Of a DNA stretch of 64,000 nucleotides, positions 49,553 to 57,249 are shown in pieces; positions within the stretch are counted from its first letter, which is position 1, and every line of letters starts with the position of its first letter. Made by a program: the position numbers and the translations under genes. The notes beneath the pieces were generated by a model. The model searched no databases. It saw only the letters and a list, made by a program, of their open reading frames with translations, and was not told the DNA's origin. The DNA lies in the NCBI RefSeq assembly GCF_017183135.1, contig NZ_JADDXW010000002.1, positions 124,001 to 188,000 of the forward strand. Direction: 5' to 3'. This DNA comes from Aurantimonas marina. Lineage in GTDB: Bacteria; Pseudomonadota; Alphaproteobacteria; Rhizobiales; Rhizobiaceae.

Positions 49553-50149
49553 ATGGGCCAGGATCTTATCCGTTACGATGTTCTCGCGCAGGAGGCGCTG
49601 CGCGGTGTGATCCGCAAGGTGATCGGCGAGGTCGTCAAGACCGGCCTGCCGGGCGAGCATCATTTCTTCATCACTTTCCTGACCTCGGCGCCGGGGGTAC
49701 GCATCTCCTCGCGGTTGCGCGAAAAATATCCGGAGCTGATGACCATCGTCATCCAGCATCAATATTGGGACTTGCAGGTTACCGACACGGCCTTCGAAGT
49801 CGGCCTGTCCTTTTCCGATATCCCTGAGCGCCTGCTGATTCCCTTTGCCGCGATCCGTGGCTTCTATGACCCGGCGGTGAACTTCGAGCTCGAATTCGAC
49901 GTCCGCGGCATCGACGCCGCCAACGAGCAGCTGGATGTCTCGGAGGAAGGCGAATCGCAGGGCCCGGTTCTGGTCGGATCGCCGGCCTCGATGGCTTCGG
50001 CCAAGTCTCCATCGAAGCCAAAGGGCAAGAAGTCGGCACCCAAGGAAAAGCCGGCGACGGCGGTGGAGAGCGGCGAGGCCGGGGACGAAGCGGCGGAAAA
50101 GAAAGAAGCCGACGTCGTCTCTCTCGACGCATTCCGCAAGAAGACCTGA
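49553..50149 (+). CDS. sspB: SspB-alpha, ssrA-tag adaptor for ClpXP
   Basis: A 198-residue adaptor. The N-terminal tag-binding domain is RYDVLAQEALRGVIRKVI, HHFFITFLTSAPGVRIS, TIVIQHQYWDLQV, FEVGLSFSDIPERLLIPF. A Lys/Ala/Glu-rich flexible linker then ends in DVVSLDAFRKK, the likely ClpX-binding tail. It begins 57 bases after the ssrA terminator on the same strand, so the tag-encoding RNA and its receptor are neighbours. The start at 49553 gives the family N-terminus. Confidence 0.95.
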   Translation: MGQDLIRYDVLAQEALRGVIRKVIGEVVKTGLPGEHHFFITFLTSAPGVRISSRLREKYPELMTIVIQHQYWDLQVTDTAFEVGLSFSDIPERLLIPFAAIRGFYDPAVNFELEFDVRGIDAANEQLDVSEEGESQGPVLVGSPASMASAKSPSKPKGKKSAPKEKPATAVESGEAGDEAAEKKEADVVSLDAFRKKT

Positions 50150-50157
50150 GCCAGCCG

Positions 50158-50406
50158 ATGCCCGCCGATGTCGTCAGTCTCCGCCTTGCCCGCAAACGGC
50201 AGCGGCGCGGCGCTGCGGAGCGTGAAGCCGAGACCAATCGAATCCGCCATGGAACGCCGAAAGCCTTGCGACACGAGGCCCGTGTCGAGCGGGAGCGTGA
50301 AAGCCGTCTGCTGAATGAGTTGAAGCTCGATCGCGCGGCGCCGGTGGAAGTCGAACCGTCTGCGCCTGCCGGTAGGACCCCGGACGAGACCGGTCAGCGG
50401 TCGTGA
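50158..50406 (+). CDS. DUF4169 small basic protein
   Basis: An 82-residue, highly charged, probably helical protein. It begins DVVSLRLARKRQRRGAAERE and continues ETNRIRHGTPKALR, which fits DUF4169 of alphaproteobacteria. It begins 8 bases after sspB and overlaps the next gene by four bases (GTGA), so sspB, DUF4169 and the ribbon-helix-helix gene form an operon. Function unknown. Confidence 0.82.
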   Translation: MPADVVSLRLARKRQRRGAAEREAETNRIRHGTPKALRHEARVERERESRLLNELKLDRAAPVEVEPSAPAGRTPDETGQRS

Positions 50407-50639
50407 TCGTCAAACGCTCGCTGGCGATCCGCGGCCATGCGACCTCCATCAGCATCGAGGACAAATTCTGGAACCGCCTGCGCGCGATCGCCTCGGCCCG
50501 GAGCCTGGCCATCGCCGCACTGGTGGCAGAAATCGACGAAGCGCGCCCACCGAATACGAACCTTTCCTCCGCCGTCCGGCTGTTCGTTCTGGACGAGGCG
50601 CTGGCGCGGGCCGATCGTCCATCGGAGGAAACCGGCTGA
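50403..50639 (+). CDS. Ribbon-helix-helix domain protein
   Basis: A 78-residue protein resembling the RHH_4 family: VKRSLAIRGHATSISIEDKF (ribbon), FWNRLRAIASARSLAIAALV and LSSAVRLFVLDEALAR (helices). It begins with GTG inside the stop of the DUF4169 gene. It is a possible small DNA-binding regulator with an unknown target. Confidence 0.85.
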   Translation: MIVKRSLAIRGHATSISIEDKFWNRLRAIASARSLAIAALVAEIDEARPPNTNLSSAVRLFVLDEALARADRPSEETG

Positions 50640-50673
50640 CCTCATCGGCGTGTTGGTGGGCGGTTTCGAAAGC

Positions 50674-50700
50674 TTTGTACGTTCCGATGGACGCGGGGCG
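50674..50700. repeat. Decayed copy of the 30.7-kb palindromic repeat
   Basis: The 27 bases match positions 30701-30727 at 22 of 27 positions, including the central GATGGACGC. The copy lies between the RHH gene and the end of the AsmA gene and no longer forms a strong hairpin. A chance match is possible. Confidence 0.35.
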
Positions 50701-50702
50701 AG

Positions 50703-53700
50703 TTAAAAATCCAGCGGATTTTCGACGCCCGGCAATGAGGGAAAACTGCCTTTCCCGTTGGAAGAGTCGCTGGGAAGCGGCCTGTCGAAGTCCAGTCTCG
50801 GCGCTGCGCTGGCGCTCGGAGCCGGCGGCGGCTGGCTTTGCTGCTGACGCCGCTGTTTCTCGGCTTGGCGTTGCGCCTCCGCTTCCGCTTTGCGGCGCGC
50901 TTCCTGCGTCTCTTTGCGACGCGTTTCCTCTGCCTGACGCGCTGCTTCTTCTTCCGTGCGACGCACGGCCGCCGCCTCTTCCCGCAGGCGCGCCGCTTCG
51001 GCCGCGGCTTGCTCCGCCCGCAACCGTTCGGCCTCCTCGGCGGCACGCTGCTCTTCCGCGATCCGGGTCGCCTCCGCCGCCCGCCAGCGGTAGAATCGCG
51101 CTTCACGCCGCAGCCGCAGGGTCTCCTGGAGGCTCTCCTGCATCGCCTCAACCCGCGCCTGTTCACGCTCCAGCGCGCGCACCGAGAGGTAGTTGGTGAG
51201 CGCGGTCGCATCGACCGAAAGCGTCGGGTCGGCCAGCGGGCCGGTCAGGGAATAAAACACCGTCGGCTCGGCCCCTTCTACGCGGTCGTCGCCGGGGTCG
51301 ATGGCCAGCGTGAGGTCGGCGGCGATCGTGAGATCGGCCAGATCCACGGCCCCATCCAGGGTCAATGTCTCGTCGCCGTCCTTTATGCTGACCGGCGCGA
51401 AGCGGGCGCGTCCCGCCGTCACGGAGAAGGCGCTCGTCGCGGCCGGAACAGCGAAGCTGGTTTCCCGCGAGAGACGCCGCAGCGTCGCCCCTGTTTCAGT
51501 GTCGGGCTTGAAGCCCTCTTGATCGGCGGCCGCAAGCAGCGGTCGGAAGACCCGCTGCGGTACGCCCGGCACACGCGCATTGGCGATCGCCACCTGACCG
51601 GCACCCGTCAGACCCGATACCAGCGCCGCATAGGACTGGCCGGTGCTGTCGAGCCGGATGTTGCCATCAAGACTCGCCGGTCCCCCATCCACCGCCAGAT
51701 CGGGCCAGAATTTGGCGAGATCGAAGCCGCTCGCCTCGGATTCGAGCGTCAACCCCCCAATGCCATTGGCATTGCGCAGCGTCAGCCGGCCGTCGAGGCG
51801 CCCCCCCGCCGCCGTTACACTCGCGTTGTCGAAGGTCAGATTGCCCGCGTCTGCCGACATCTGCGCGGCGAAATTCATCATGACCGGGCCACCGAGGTCG
51901 AGCTGGCCGGCGGTGAGTGCCACCGAAAAATCCGCACCGGCAAGCGAACTCGGCCGGAACGCCTCGCTCGGCCAAGATCGCATCGGGTCGCCATTGTCGA
52001 GCGCGCGTCCATAGACAAGGCCCGCAAGCCACGGCATCGACAGCGTGTCGACACGCACCGTGCCCTCGAACGGTTGCCCGCGTTGTTTTCGCAGGGTCGC
52101 TTCGATCGTCGAACCGGCGATCTGACCGCCCAGTTCGCGGACGATCCAGTCACCTTTTTCATAGACGATCGTCCCGGTCAGATCGACTGGGGCGGCGTCG
52201 AGCAACGCGCCAAGTTCGACGCCGCTCGTGTGCAGCCATGGCAGCGCATCGCCGCTCTTGACGTAAAGCGAGACGTCCCCGCCGGAAACACCGTCGGGCG
52301 TCACATCGAGAGTTCCATCCAGACTGATTTCGCTGCCCGGCGCGCGCAACGTCGCCGAGGCGACGATGGGGCCGCTCGCCGAAGCCGACAATGACAGCTC
52401 TGCTTCCAGCGGCGCCGGCGCGCCGGCTTCCACGGCCGTCAGCCCCAATTGGCCGAGCAACACGGTCGGACGATCGTTCTCCAGACGCAGATCGAGACCG
52501 AACCGACCACTTTCGGCTCGTGCGTGAAGGCCGTTTTCGACCGAGGCTGACAGATCGATCTTGCTGCCATTGGTGGTCCCGTCGAGCCGCAGGAACAGGC
52601 TCGGCCGCTGTCCCGCCTCGCCTTCGACCGTCTCCACCGCGCCAGCGAGGTCCAGCGGCGCCAGACGCGCCGCCCGCCCTTCGATCACCTGTAGCAGGGG
52701 AACCCCCGGAAACCGCGACTGAAGAAATTCGAAGAACTGCTCCGGCTTGCCGGAATCGAGCGCCACGGCGAGCCGCCCGCGCGTATCGCCGCTAAGTTGC
52801 GACAGCTCCCCCCGGGCCGATAGGCTCGCGCCGGCGAGACCTGCGACGTCGAGCTTGTCGATCGCCAACGTGTCGCCGTCGTAACGGACATCGCCGTCGA
52901 TGCGCTCCGCCGAGGCATTGCGGAACGTCACCGGGCCGGCGGTCAAGGCAACATCGAACTGGTCGGCGTTGGCCAGCGCATCGGACGGGCCGGTAAACAG
53001 TCGCGTCAGGGCAAGTAGCGCGTCGAGATCGACCTTCCCCCCTTCCATTTCCGCCGCGAGCGTCGTCCGTTCGCCCACCTTGGAACGCTCCAGCCGACCG
53101 GTAAGCCGGTCGCCGCCGATGTCGAGTTCCAGATCGGTGAAGACCTGCTGCTCGGCGGTCAGCACCGTCTTCGCCGCCAACCCGGCGCCGGCCAAGGCGC
53201 GCACCGACGGGTCGACCGTGCCGGTCAGCCAGTCGGAGAAGCCGGATGGCTGGCGGGAAGCCACAAGCAGATCGCCGCGAAAGCCAAAGCTCTCGTCGAG
53301 ATCGACGACGCCGCTCGCTTCCAGCCGGGTCCGGCCCGGCAGTTCCGCCGCGAAACGGGCCAGCGTCCAGCCGGAATCGGTCGGGCTTGCCGAAAACGCG
53401 ACATTGCGAATCGTCGTGTCGCCAGCGACGACCACCGGCAGCGAGATGGCCACCGTTCCGGGGATCGTCGGCCGGGGAATGTCGGCGAGGACGGCGCGCA
53501 CCGCCTCAAGCCGCTCCGCCAATCCGATCGCGGCGGCGTCTGGGCTCGCCTCGCCGGTCTCGGCGCCGCCGGATGCGATCGTGTCGACATCGACCTGTTC
53601 GCCCTCAAGATCCAGCGCGAAATGCGGAACCGCCTTGAAATCGAGGCGGCCTTGGCCGGTCAGGAGATAGGGTTGCCTGCTGTCGCCCGCCTGCACCCTG

Positions 53701-54602
53701 AGGTCGAGGATTTCGGCGGCCGTGGGCGTCAAGGTCACCGCTCCGACCGCTCGGACCGGCAGCACATCTGGCTTTAACAAAGCCTCGGCAGCGGTATCGG
53801 ATGATGCCTCGCCAGCCGCTGCGAACGGGTTGCCGTCGATCACTGCCGCCCCCGCCGTCGCCGCCTCCGGCAATGGCCGCCTGAGAACGGCAGCGCCGGC
53901 AAATTGCGGCCGACCGTCCTCGAACCGCGCGGCACCGTCGAGCGATATCTGGGTGGCGAGCGTTTCGTTGGCGGTGACCAGGCGAATCGGCACCGACCCA
54001 TCCGCCTGCTGCGTTCCGGCCGCAAGCGTGAATGCCACCGCCTCGCCGCCCAGTTGGAAGCGACCGCTTCCGTCGAGCGGCCCGGCTAGCGATCCGGCCG
54101 ACAGCACCGCCTCGACGCCGGACAGCTCGTGGCTGCGTCCGGTCAGGCCGTTTTCGATGCGGACCGTGCCGTTGGTGATCGCGACATTGTCGAGCACCAC
54201 CGTCGCGCCGGTCGGAATCTTGGGCTTCTCCACCACCCAGTCGATGGAACCGTCCGGCCTGATCGGAATGCGGATGGAGGGCTGGTCCAGCGACATCGAA
54301 TAGATGAAGATCTCGCCGGAGAGATACGGCGCGAGCTCCGCGTCCATCCGGAACCGGCCGATCGTCGCCAGCGGCGCGCCCGATTCGTCCAGCACCTCGA
54401 CGTCACCAAAGGTGACCGAGGGAAACGGCAGCAGCCGCGCCGAGGCCTCGCCCCGCACGACCACGTCGCGGCCGAGAATCGCCGAGGCCTCGCGCTGGAA
54501 ATCGTCGCGATAGGCCGTCCAGTCGATGAAATACGGCGCCACCAGCGCCCCGACAAGCGCCAGCACCAGGAGGCCGCCGAAAAGAACGAAGGCTCTGACC
54601 AG
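50703..54602 (-). CDS. asmA: AsmA-family envelope protein, very large
   Basis: A protein of about 1299 residues with an N-terminal membrane helix, an AsmA domain (APYFIDWTAYRDDFQREASA, VVVRGEASARLLPFPSVTF), long beta-rich repeats as in bridge-like lipid transport proteins, and a coiled-coil Arg/Glu/Ala-rich tail from about residue 1175. The nearest standard start (GTG 54566) would cut the membrane helix. A CTG at 54602, seven bases behind AGGAG, restores it and is used here. Role probably in outer-membrane lipid homeostasis. Confidence 0.9.
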   Translation of the reverse strand: MVRAFVLFGGLLVLALVGALVAPYFIDWTAYRDDFQREASAILGRDVVVRGEASARLLPFPSVTFGDVEVLDESGAPLATIGRFRMDAELAPYLSGEIFIYSMSLDQPSIRIPIRPDGSIDWVVEKPKIPTGATVVLDNVAITNGTVRIENGLTGRSHELSGVEAVLSAGSLAGPLDGSGRFQLGGEAVAFTLAAGTQQADGSVPIRLVTANETLATQISLDGAARFEDGRPQFAGAAVLRRPLPEAATAGAAVIDGNPFAAAGEASSDTAAEALLKPDVLPVRAVGAVTLTPTAAEILDLRVQAGDSRQPYLLTGQGRLDFKAVPHFALDLEGEQVDVDTIASGGAETGEASPDAAAIGLAERLEAVRAVLADIPRPTIPGTVAISLPVVVAGDTTIRNVAFSASPTDSGWTLARFAAELPGRTRLEASGVVDLDESFGFRGDLLVASRQPSGFSDWLTGTVDPSVRALAGAGLAAKTVLTAEQQVFTDLELDIGGDRLTGRLERSKVGERTTLAAEMEGGKVDLDALLALTRLFTGPSDALANADQFDVALTAGPVTFRNASAERIDGDVRYDGDTLAIDKLDVAGLAGASLSARGELSQLSGDTRGRLAVALDSGKPEQFFEFLQSRFPGVPLLQVIEGRAARLAPLDLAGAVETVEGEAGQRPSLFLRLDGTTNGSKIDLSASVENGLHARAESGRFGLDLRLENDRPTVLLGQLGLTAVEAGAPAPLEAELSLSASASGPIVASATLRAPGSEISLDGTLDVTPDGVSGGDVSLYVKSGDALPWLHTSGVELGALLDAAPVDLTGTIVYEKGDWIVRELGGQIAGSTIEATLRKQRGQPFEGTVRVDTLSMPWLAGLVYGRALDNGDPMRSWPSEAFRPSSLAGADFSVALTAGQLDLGGPVMMNFAAQMSADAGNLTFDNASVTAAGGRLDGRLTLRNANGIGGLTLESEASGFDLAKFWPDLAVDGGPASLDGNIRLDSTGQSYAALVSGLTGAGQVAIANARVPGVPQRVFRPLLAAADQEGFKPDTETGATLRRLSRETSFAVPAATSAFSVTAGRARFAPVSIKDGDETLTLDGAVDLADLTIAADLTLAIDPGDDRVEGAEPTVFYSLTGPLADPTLSVDATALTNYLSVRALEREQARVEAMQESLQETLRLRREARFYRWRAAEATRIAEEQRAAEEAERLRAEQAAAEAARLREEAAAVRRTEEEAARQAEETRRKETQEARRKAEAEAQRQAEKQRRQQQSQPPPAPSASAAPRLDFDRPLPSDSSNGKGSFPSLPGVENPLDF

Positions 54603-54761
54603 GATGGGGCTCCTCTTCTGATGGTGCCGATTGCGGCGAGCCCACGCCGCCGATGATGTCGAGCGCCGCTTGCATCGCGCTGACCGCGGGTGCCATTCGG
54701 CCGGACCGTCAAAGGATAGGCCAGAACCGGGCGCCGATGTCGAGACCTGACCGCATCCCGC

Positions 54762-56171
54762 TCAGGGCAGGATTTTGCCGGGGTTGAGGATATTGTTCGG
54801 ATCGAGCGCGGCCTTGATCGTCGCCATCACGTCGACGGCGTCGCCGAGTTCCTTGCGCAGATAGCCGCGCTTGCCCTGGCCGATGCCGTGTTCACCGGTA
54901 CAGGTGCCGTCCATGGCGACCGCCCGCTCGGCGAGCCGCGCCATGAAGGCTTCGGCCGCGGCGATCTCCTCGGCGCTGTCCATGTCGAGCAGCAGCGTCA
55001 CGTGGAAATTGCCGTCGCCGACATGGCCGACGATCGGCGCGATCAGGCCGGCGGCGTCGATGTCGGCTTGCGTTTCCGCGATGCATTCGGCCAGCCGCGA
55101 CACCGGCACGCAGACGTCGGTGGCGATGCCTTTGGCGCCGGGGCGAAGCGCCAGCGCCGCCCAGTAGAACTGGTGCCGCGCCTTCCACAACAGCGCCCGC
55201 TCCTCGGTCCGCTTGGCGCCCTGGAACGGGCCGCCGCCGCGGTCCTCGGCGATCGCGGCGAACAACTCGGCCTGTTCGGCGACCGAATTCGCCGAACCGT
55301 GGAACTCCAGGAACAGCGACGGCCGCGCTTCGAGATCGAGCTGAGAATGGGCGATCGCCGCCTGCATGGACAAGGTGTCCAGCAGCTCGATCCGGGCCAC
55401 CGGAATCCCGGCCTGGATGGTCTGGATCACCGCGTCGCAGGCGCTTTTGACGTCCGGAAACGGGCAGACGCCGGCCAGAATCGATTCCGGAATGCCGTAG
55501 AGCTTGAGATTGAGCTTGGTGATGATGCCGAGCGTGCCCTCCGAGCCGACCAAAAGCCGGGTCAGGTCGTAGCCGGCCGAGGTCTTCTTGGCCCGCCGCG
55601 CGGTGCGGATGATCTTGCCGTCCGCCATCACCGCCGTCAGCCCGATGACGTTGTCGCGCATCGTGCCGTAGCGCACGGCGTTGGTACCCGAAGCGCGCGT
55701 CGCGGCCATGCCGCCAAGGCTGGCATTGGCGCCCGGATCGATCGGAAAGAACAGCCCGGTGTCGCGCAAATGCGCGTTCAGCGCCTCGCGGGTGACGCCC
55801 GGCTCGACCGTACAGTCGAGATCCTCGGCGTTGACGGCGAGTACGGCGTCCATACGCGACAAATCGAGCGAGATGCCGCCCTCCGGCGCGTTGACATGGC
55901 CCTCCAGCGACGAGCCGGTGCCGAAGGCGACGATCGGCGTTCGATACTCGCCGCAGAGCTCAACGAGCGTCTGCACCTCGGCCTCGGTCTCGGCGAAGAA
56001 CACCGCGTCGGGCATCTGGGTCGGGATGTAGGTGGTCGAATGGGCGTGGGCGCGGCGCACGTCCTCGCCGGTAACGAGCCTCTCGCCGAATCGCTGCTTC
56101 AGCACCGACACGGCGGTGGCGATACCCTCGCGCCTCGCCGGCCGTTCCGCCAGGATGTCCGCTAATGCCAT
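54762..56171 (-). CDS. FAD-linked D-lactate/glycolate-type dehydrogenase
   Basis: A 469-residue PCMH-type flavoprotein. The FAD-binding region is TPIVAFGTGSSLEGHVNAP, then GGISLDLSRMD, FFPIDPGANASLGGMAATRASG and RLLVGSEGTLGIIT. The C-terminal domain ends with GHVGDGNFHVTLL and CTGEHGIGQGKRGYL, typical of cytochrome-linked D-lactate dehydrogenase (Dld/LDHD) and GlcD. D-lactate is the best guess, glycolate or other D-2-hydroxyacids are possible. No GlcE/GlcF partners are adjacent, which argues against a full glycolate oxidase. Confidence 0.88.
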   Translation of the reverse strand: MALADILAERPARREGIATAVSVLKQRFGERLVTGEDVRRAHAHSTTYIPTQMPDAVFFAETEAEVQTLVELCGEYRTPIVAFGTGSSLEGHVNAPEGGISLDLSRMDAVLAVNAEDLDCTVEPGVTREALNAHLRDTGLFFPIDPGANASLGGMAATRASGTNAVRYGTMRDNVIGLTAVMADGKIIRTARRAKKTSAGYDLTRLLVGSEGTLGIITKLNLKLYGIPESILAGVCPFPDVKSACDAVIQTIQAGIPVARIELLDTLSMQAAIAHSQLDLEARPSLFLEFHGSANSVAEQAELFAAIAEDRGGGPFQGAKRTEERALLWKARHQFYWAALALRPGAKGIATDVCVPVSRLAECIAETQADIDAAGLIAPIVGHVGDGNFHVTLLLDMDSAEEIAAAEAFMARLAERAVAMDGTCTGEHGIGQGKRGYLRKELGDAVDVMATIKAALDPNNILNPGKILP

Positions 56172-56281
56172 GGAATTCCGTCTCCCTTCCCGTCGGCCGC
56201 CGCGATGGACCACCGGATTTGACTTCCCCGCGCCGCCCGGCTTTCCCTTGCCGCAACGCCCACCCGCGACGAAGAGCCCCG

Positions 56282-56776
56282 ATGACGCCAGAGCCGCAGC
56301 CGTTCCGTTCGCCCCTGATGGACCTCGAGCCCGATTGGATCGACTATAACGGCCACCTCAACCTTGCCTATTATCACGTTCTGTTCGACCGGGGCATCGA
56401 CGCCCTGTTCGATTCCCTCGGCCTCGGCGAGGAATATCGCGCCACGCGCGGCTACACCACCTACTCCGCCGAGACCCATGTCTGCTATCTGCGCGAGGTG
56501 CCGCCGGCCGCGCGCGTCTATGCGACCGCCCAGATCGTCGGCCTCGACGCAAAGCGGCTGCATATTTTCCAGGAGCTGTTCCACGAGGACGGCTGGCGCG
56601 CCGCGACGCTGGAAAGCCTGAGTCTCTCGATCGACCAGAACCACCCGTCGGGCGGGCCGAAAGTGGCGCCCTTCCCCGCCGACGTGTTCGCAAGGGTGGC
56701 GGCGGTGGCGGCGGAACACGCGAAGCTGCCGACGCCGGACCGGCTGGGCCGGGCGGTGCGGTTGGGGCGGGGGTAG
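56282..56776 (+). CDS. Hotdog-fold thioesterase
   Basis: A 164-residue 4HBT-type protein: PDWIDYNGHLNLAYYHVLFDRG contains the Asp/Gly-His motif of acyl-CoA thioesterases. TYSAETHVCYLREVPPAARV and RLHIFQELFHEDGWRAATL are beta strands of the hotdog. The substrate is not identifiable; close relatives are annotated as betainyl-CoA or general thioesterases. It is divergent from the FAD dehydrogenase gene with 110 bases between. Confidence 0.85.
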   Translation: MTPEPQPFRSPLMDLEPDWIDYNGHLNLAYYHVLFDRGIDALFDSLGLGEEYRATRGYTTYSAETHVCYLREVPPAARVYATAQIVGLDAKRLHIFQELFHEDGWRAATLESLSLSIDQNHPSGGPKVAPFPADVFARVAAVAAEHAKLPTPDRLGRAVRLGRG

Positions 56777-56798
56777 ATGAAGGGCCAGAGGCTCGGCG

Positions 56799-56880
56799 CC
56801 CTCTCGCCCCTTGTGGGAGAGAAAGCGATTTCATCGGCTTAGCGAGGAACGAGCTAAACGATAGAAATCGCAAGAGAGGG
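56799..56880. repeat. Nested palindromic repeat, copy 1
   Basis: CCCTCTC (from 56799) pairs with GAGAGGG (56874-56880), GCGATTTC (56825-56832) with GAAATCGC (56864-56871), and TTAGC with GCTAA in the centre. The first 30 bases reappear inverted in copy 2. Confidence 0.75.
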
Positions 56881-56922
56881 GTGGGCGGCGTATCCGGCTT
56901 CCCGGCGGCGGTGGGCTTGGTG

Positions 56923-57016
56923 ACAACCCTCACTTGCCTTTTCTGTGGTTTGCACCTCGCTGTGCTCGGCACAATTCCACGAAAAGGCTTTCTCTCCCAC
57001 GAGGGGCGAGAGGGCG
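56923..57016. repeat. Palindromic repeat, copy 2, inverted
   Basis: The complement of about 56985-57016 matches the 5' arm of copy 1 (GCCCTCTCGCCCC, T or C, GTGGGAGAGAAAGC) with one difference. Its own inner hairpin pairs CCTTTTC with GAAAAGG and TGG with CCA, with loop sequence unlike copy 1, so it is a related but separate variant. Confidence 0.7.
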
Positions 57017-57122
57017 CGCGTCATCGTCCAGCCTGCTATTGCGGCCGGTCGCTCAATCTCCAACGCTGGCGTCTCCTCCTTCCTTCTCATTCAGCCAATT
57101 CTCAATGCCGCTCTCACGAGCG

Positions 57123-57187
57123 GCGGGACGCCGGAGGCGAACCCTCCGACTGGTTTAAAGTCATGCGGTCCGCCTCCGGCATCCCGC
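57123..57187. repeat. Third palindromic element
   Basis: The arms 57124-57139 and 57171-57186 are inverted repeats matching at 15 of 16 positions, with a 31-base loop. Sequence differs from copies 1 and 2. It is 63 bases from the end of the ClC gene and without a T-tract. Confidence 0.7.
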
Positions 57188-57249
57188 GCGGCGTTTGACC
57201 AACCCTTCGACACGGGCGCCCTCCAGCCGACCGCATCCCCCCTCCCCCC

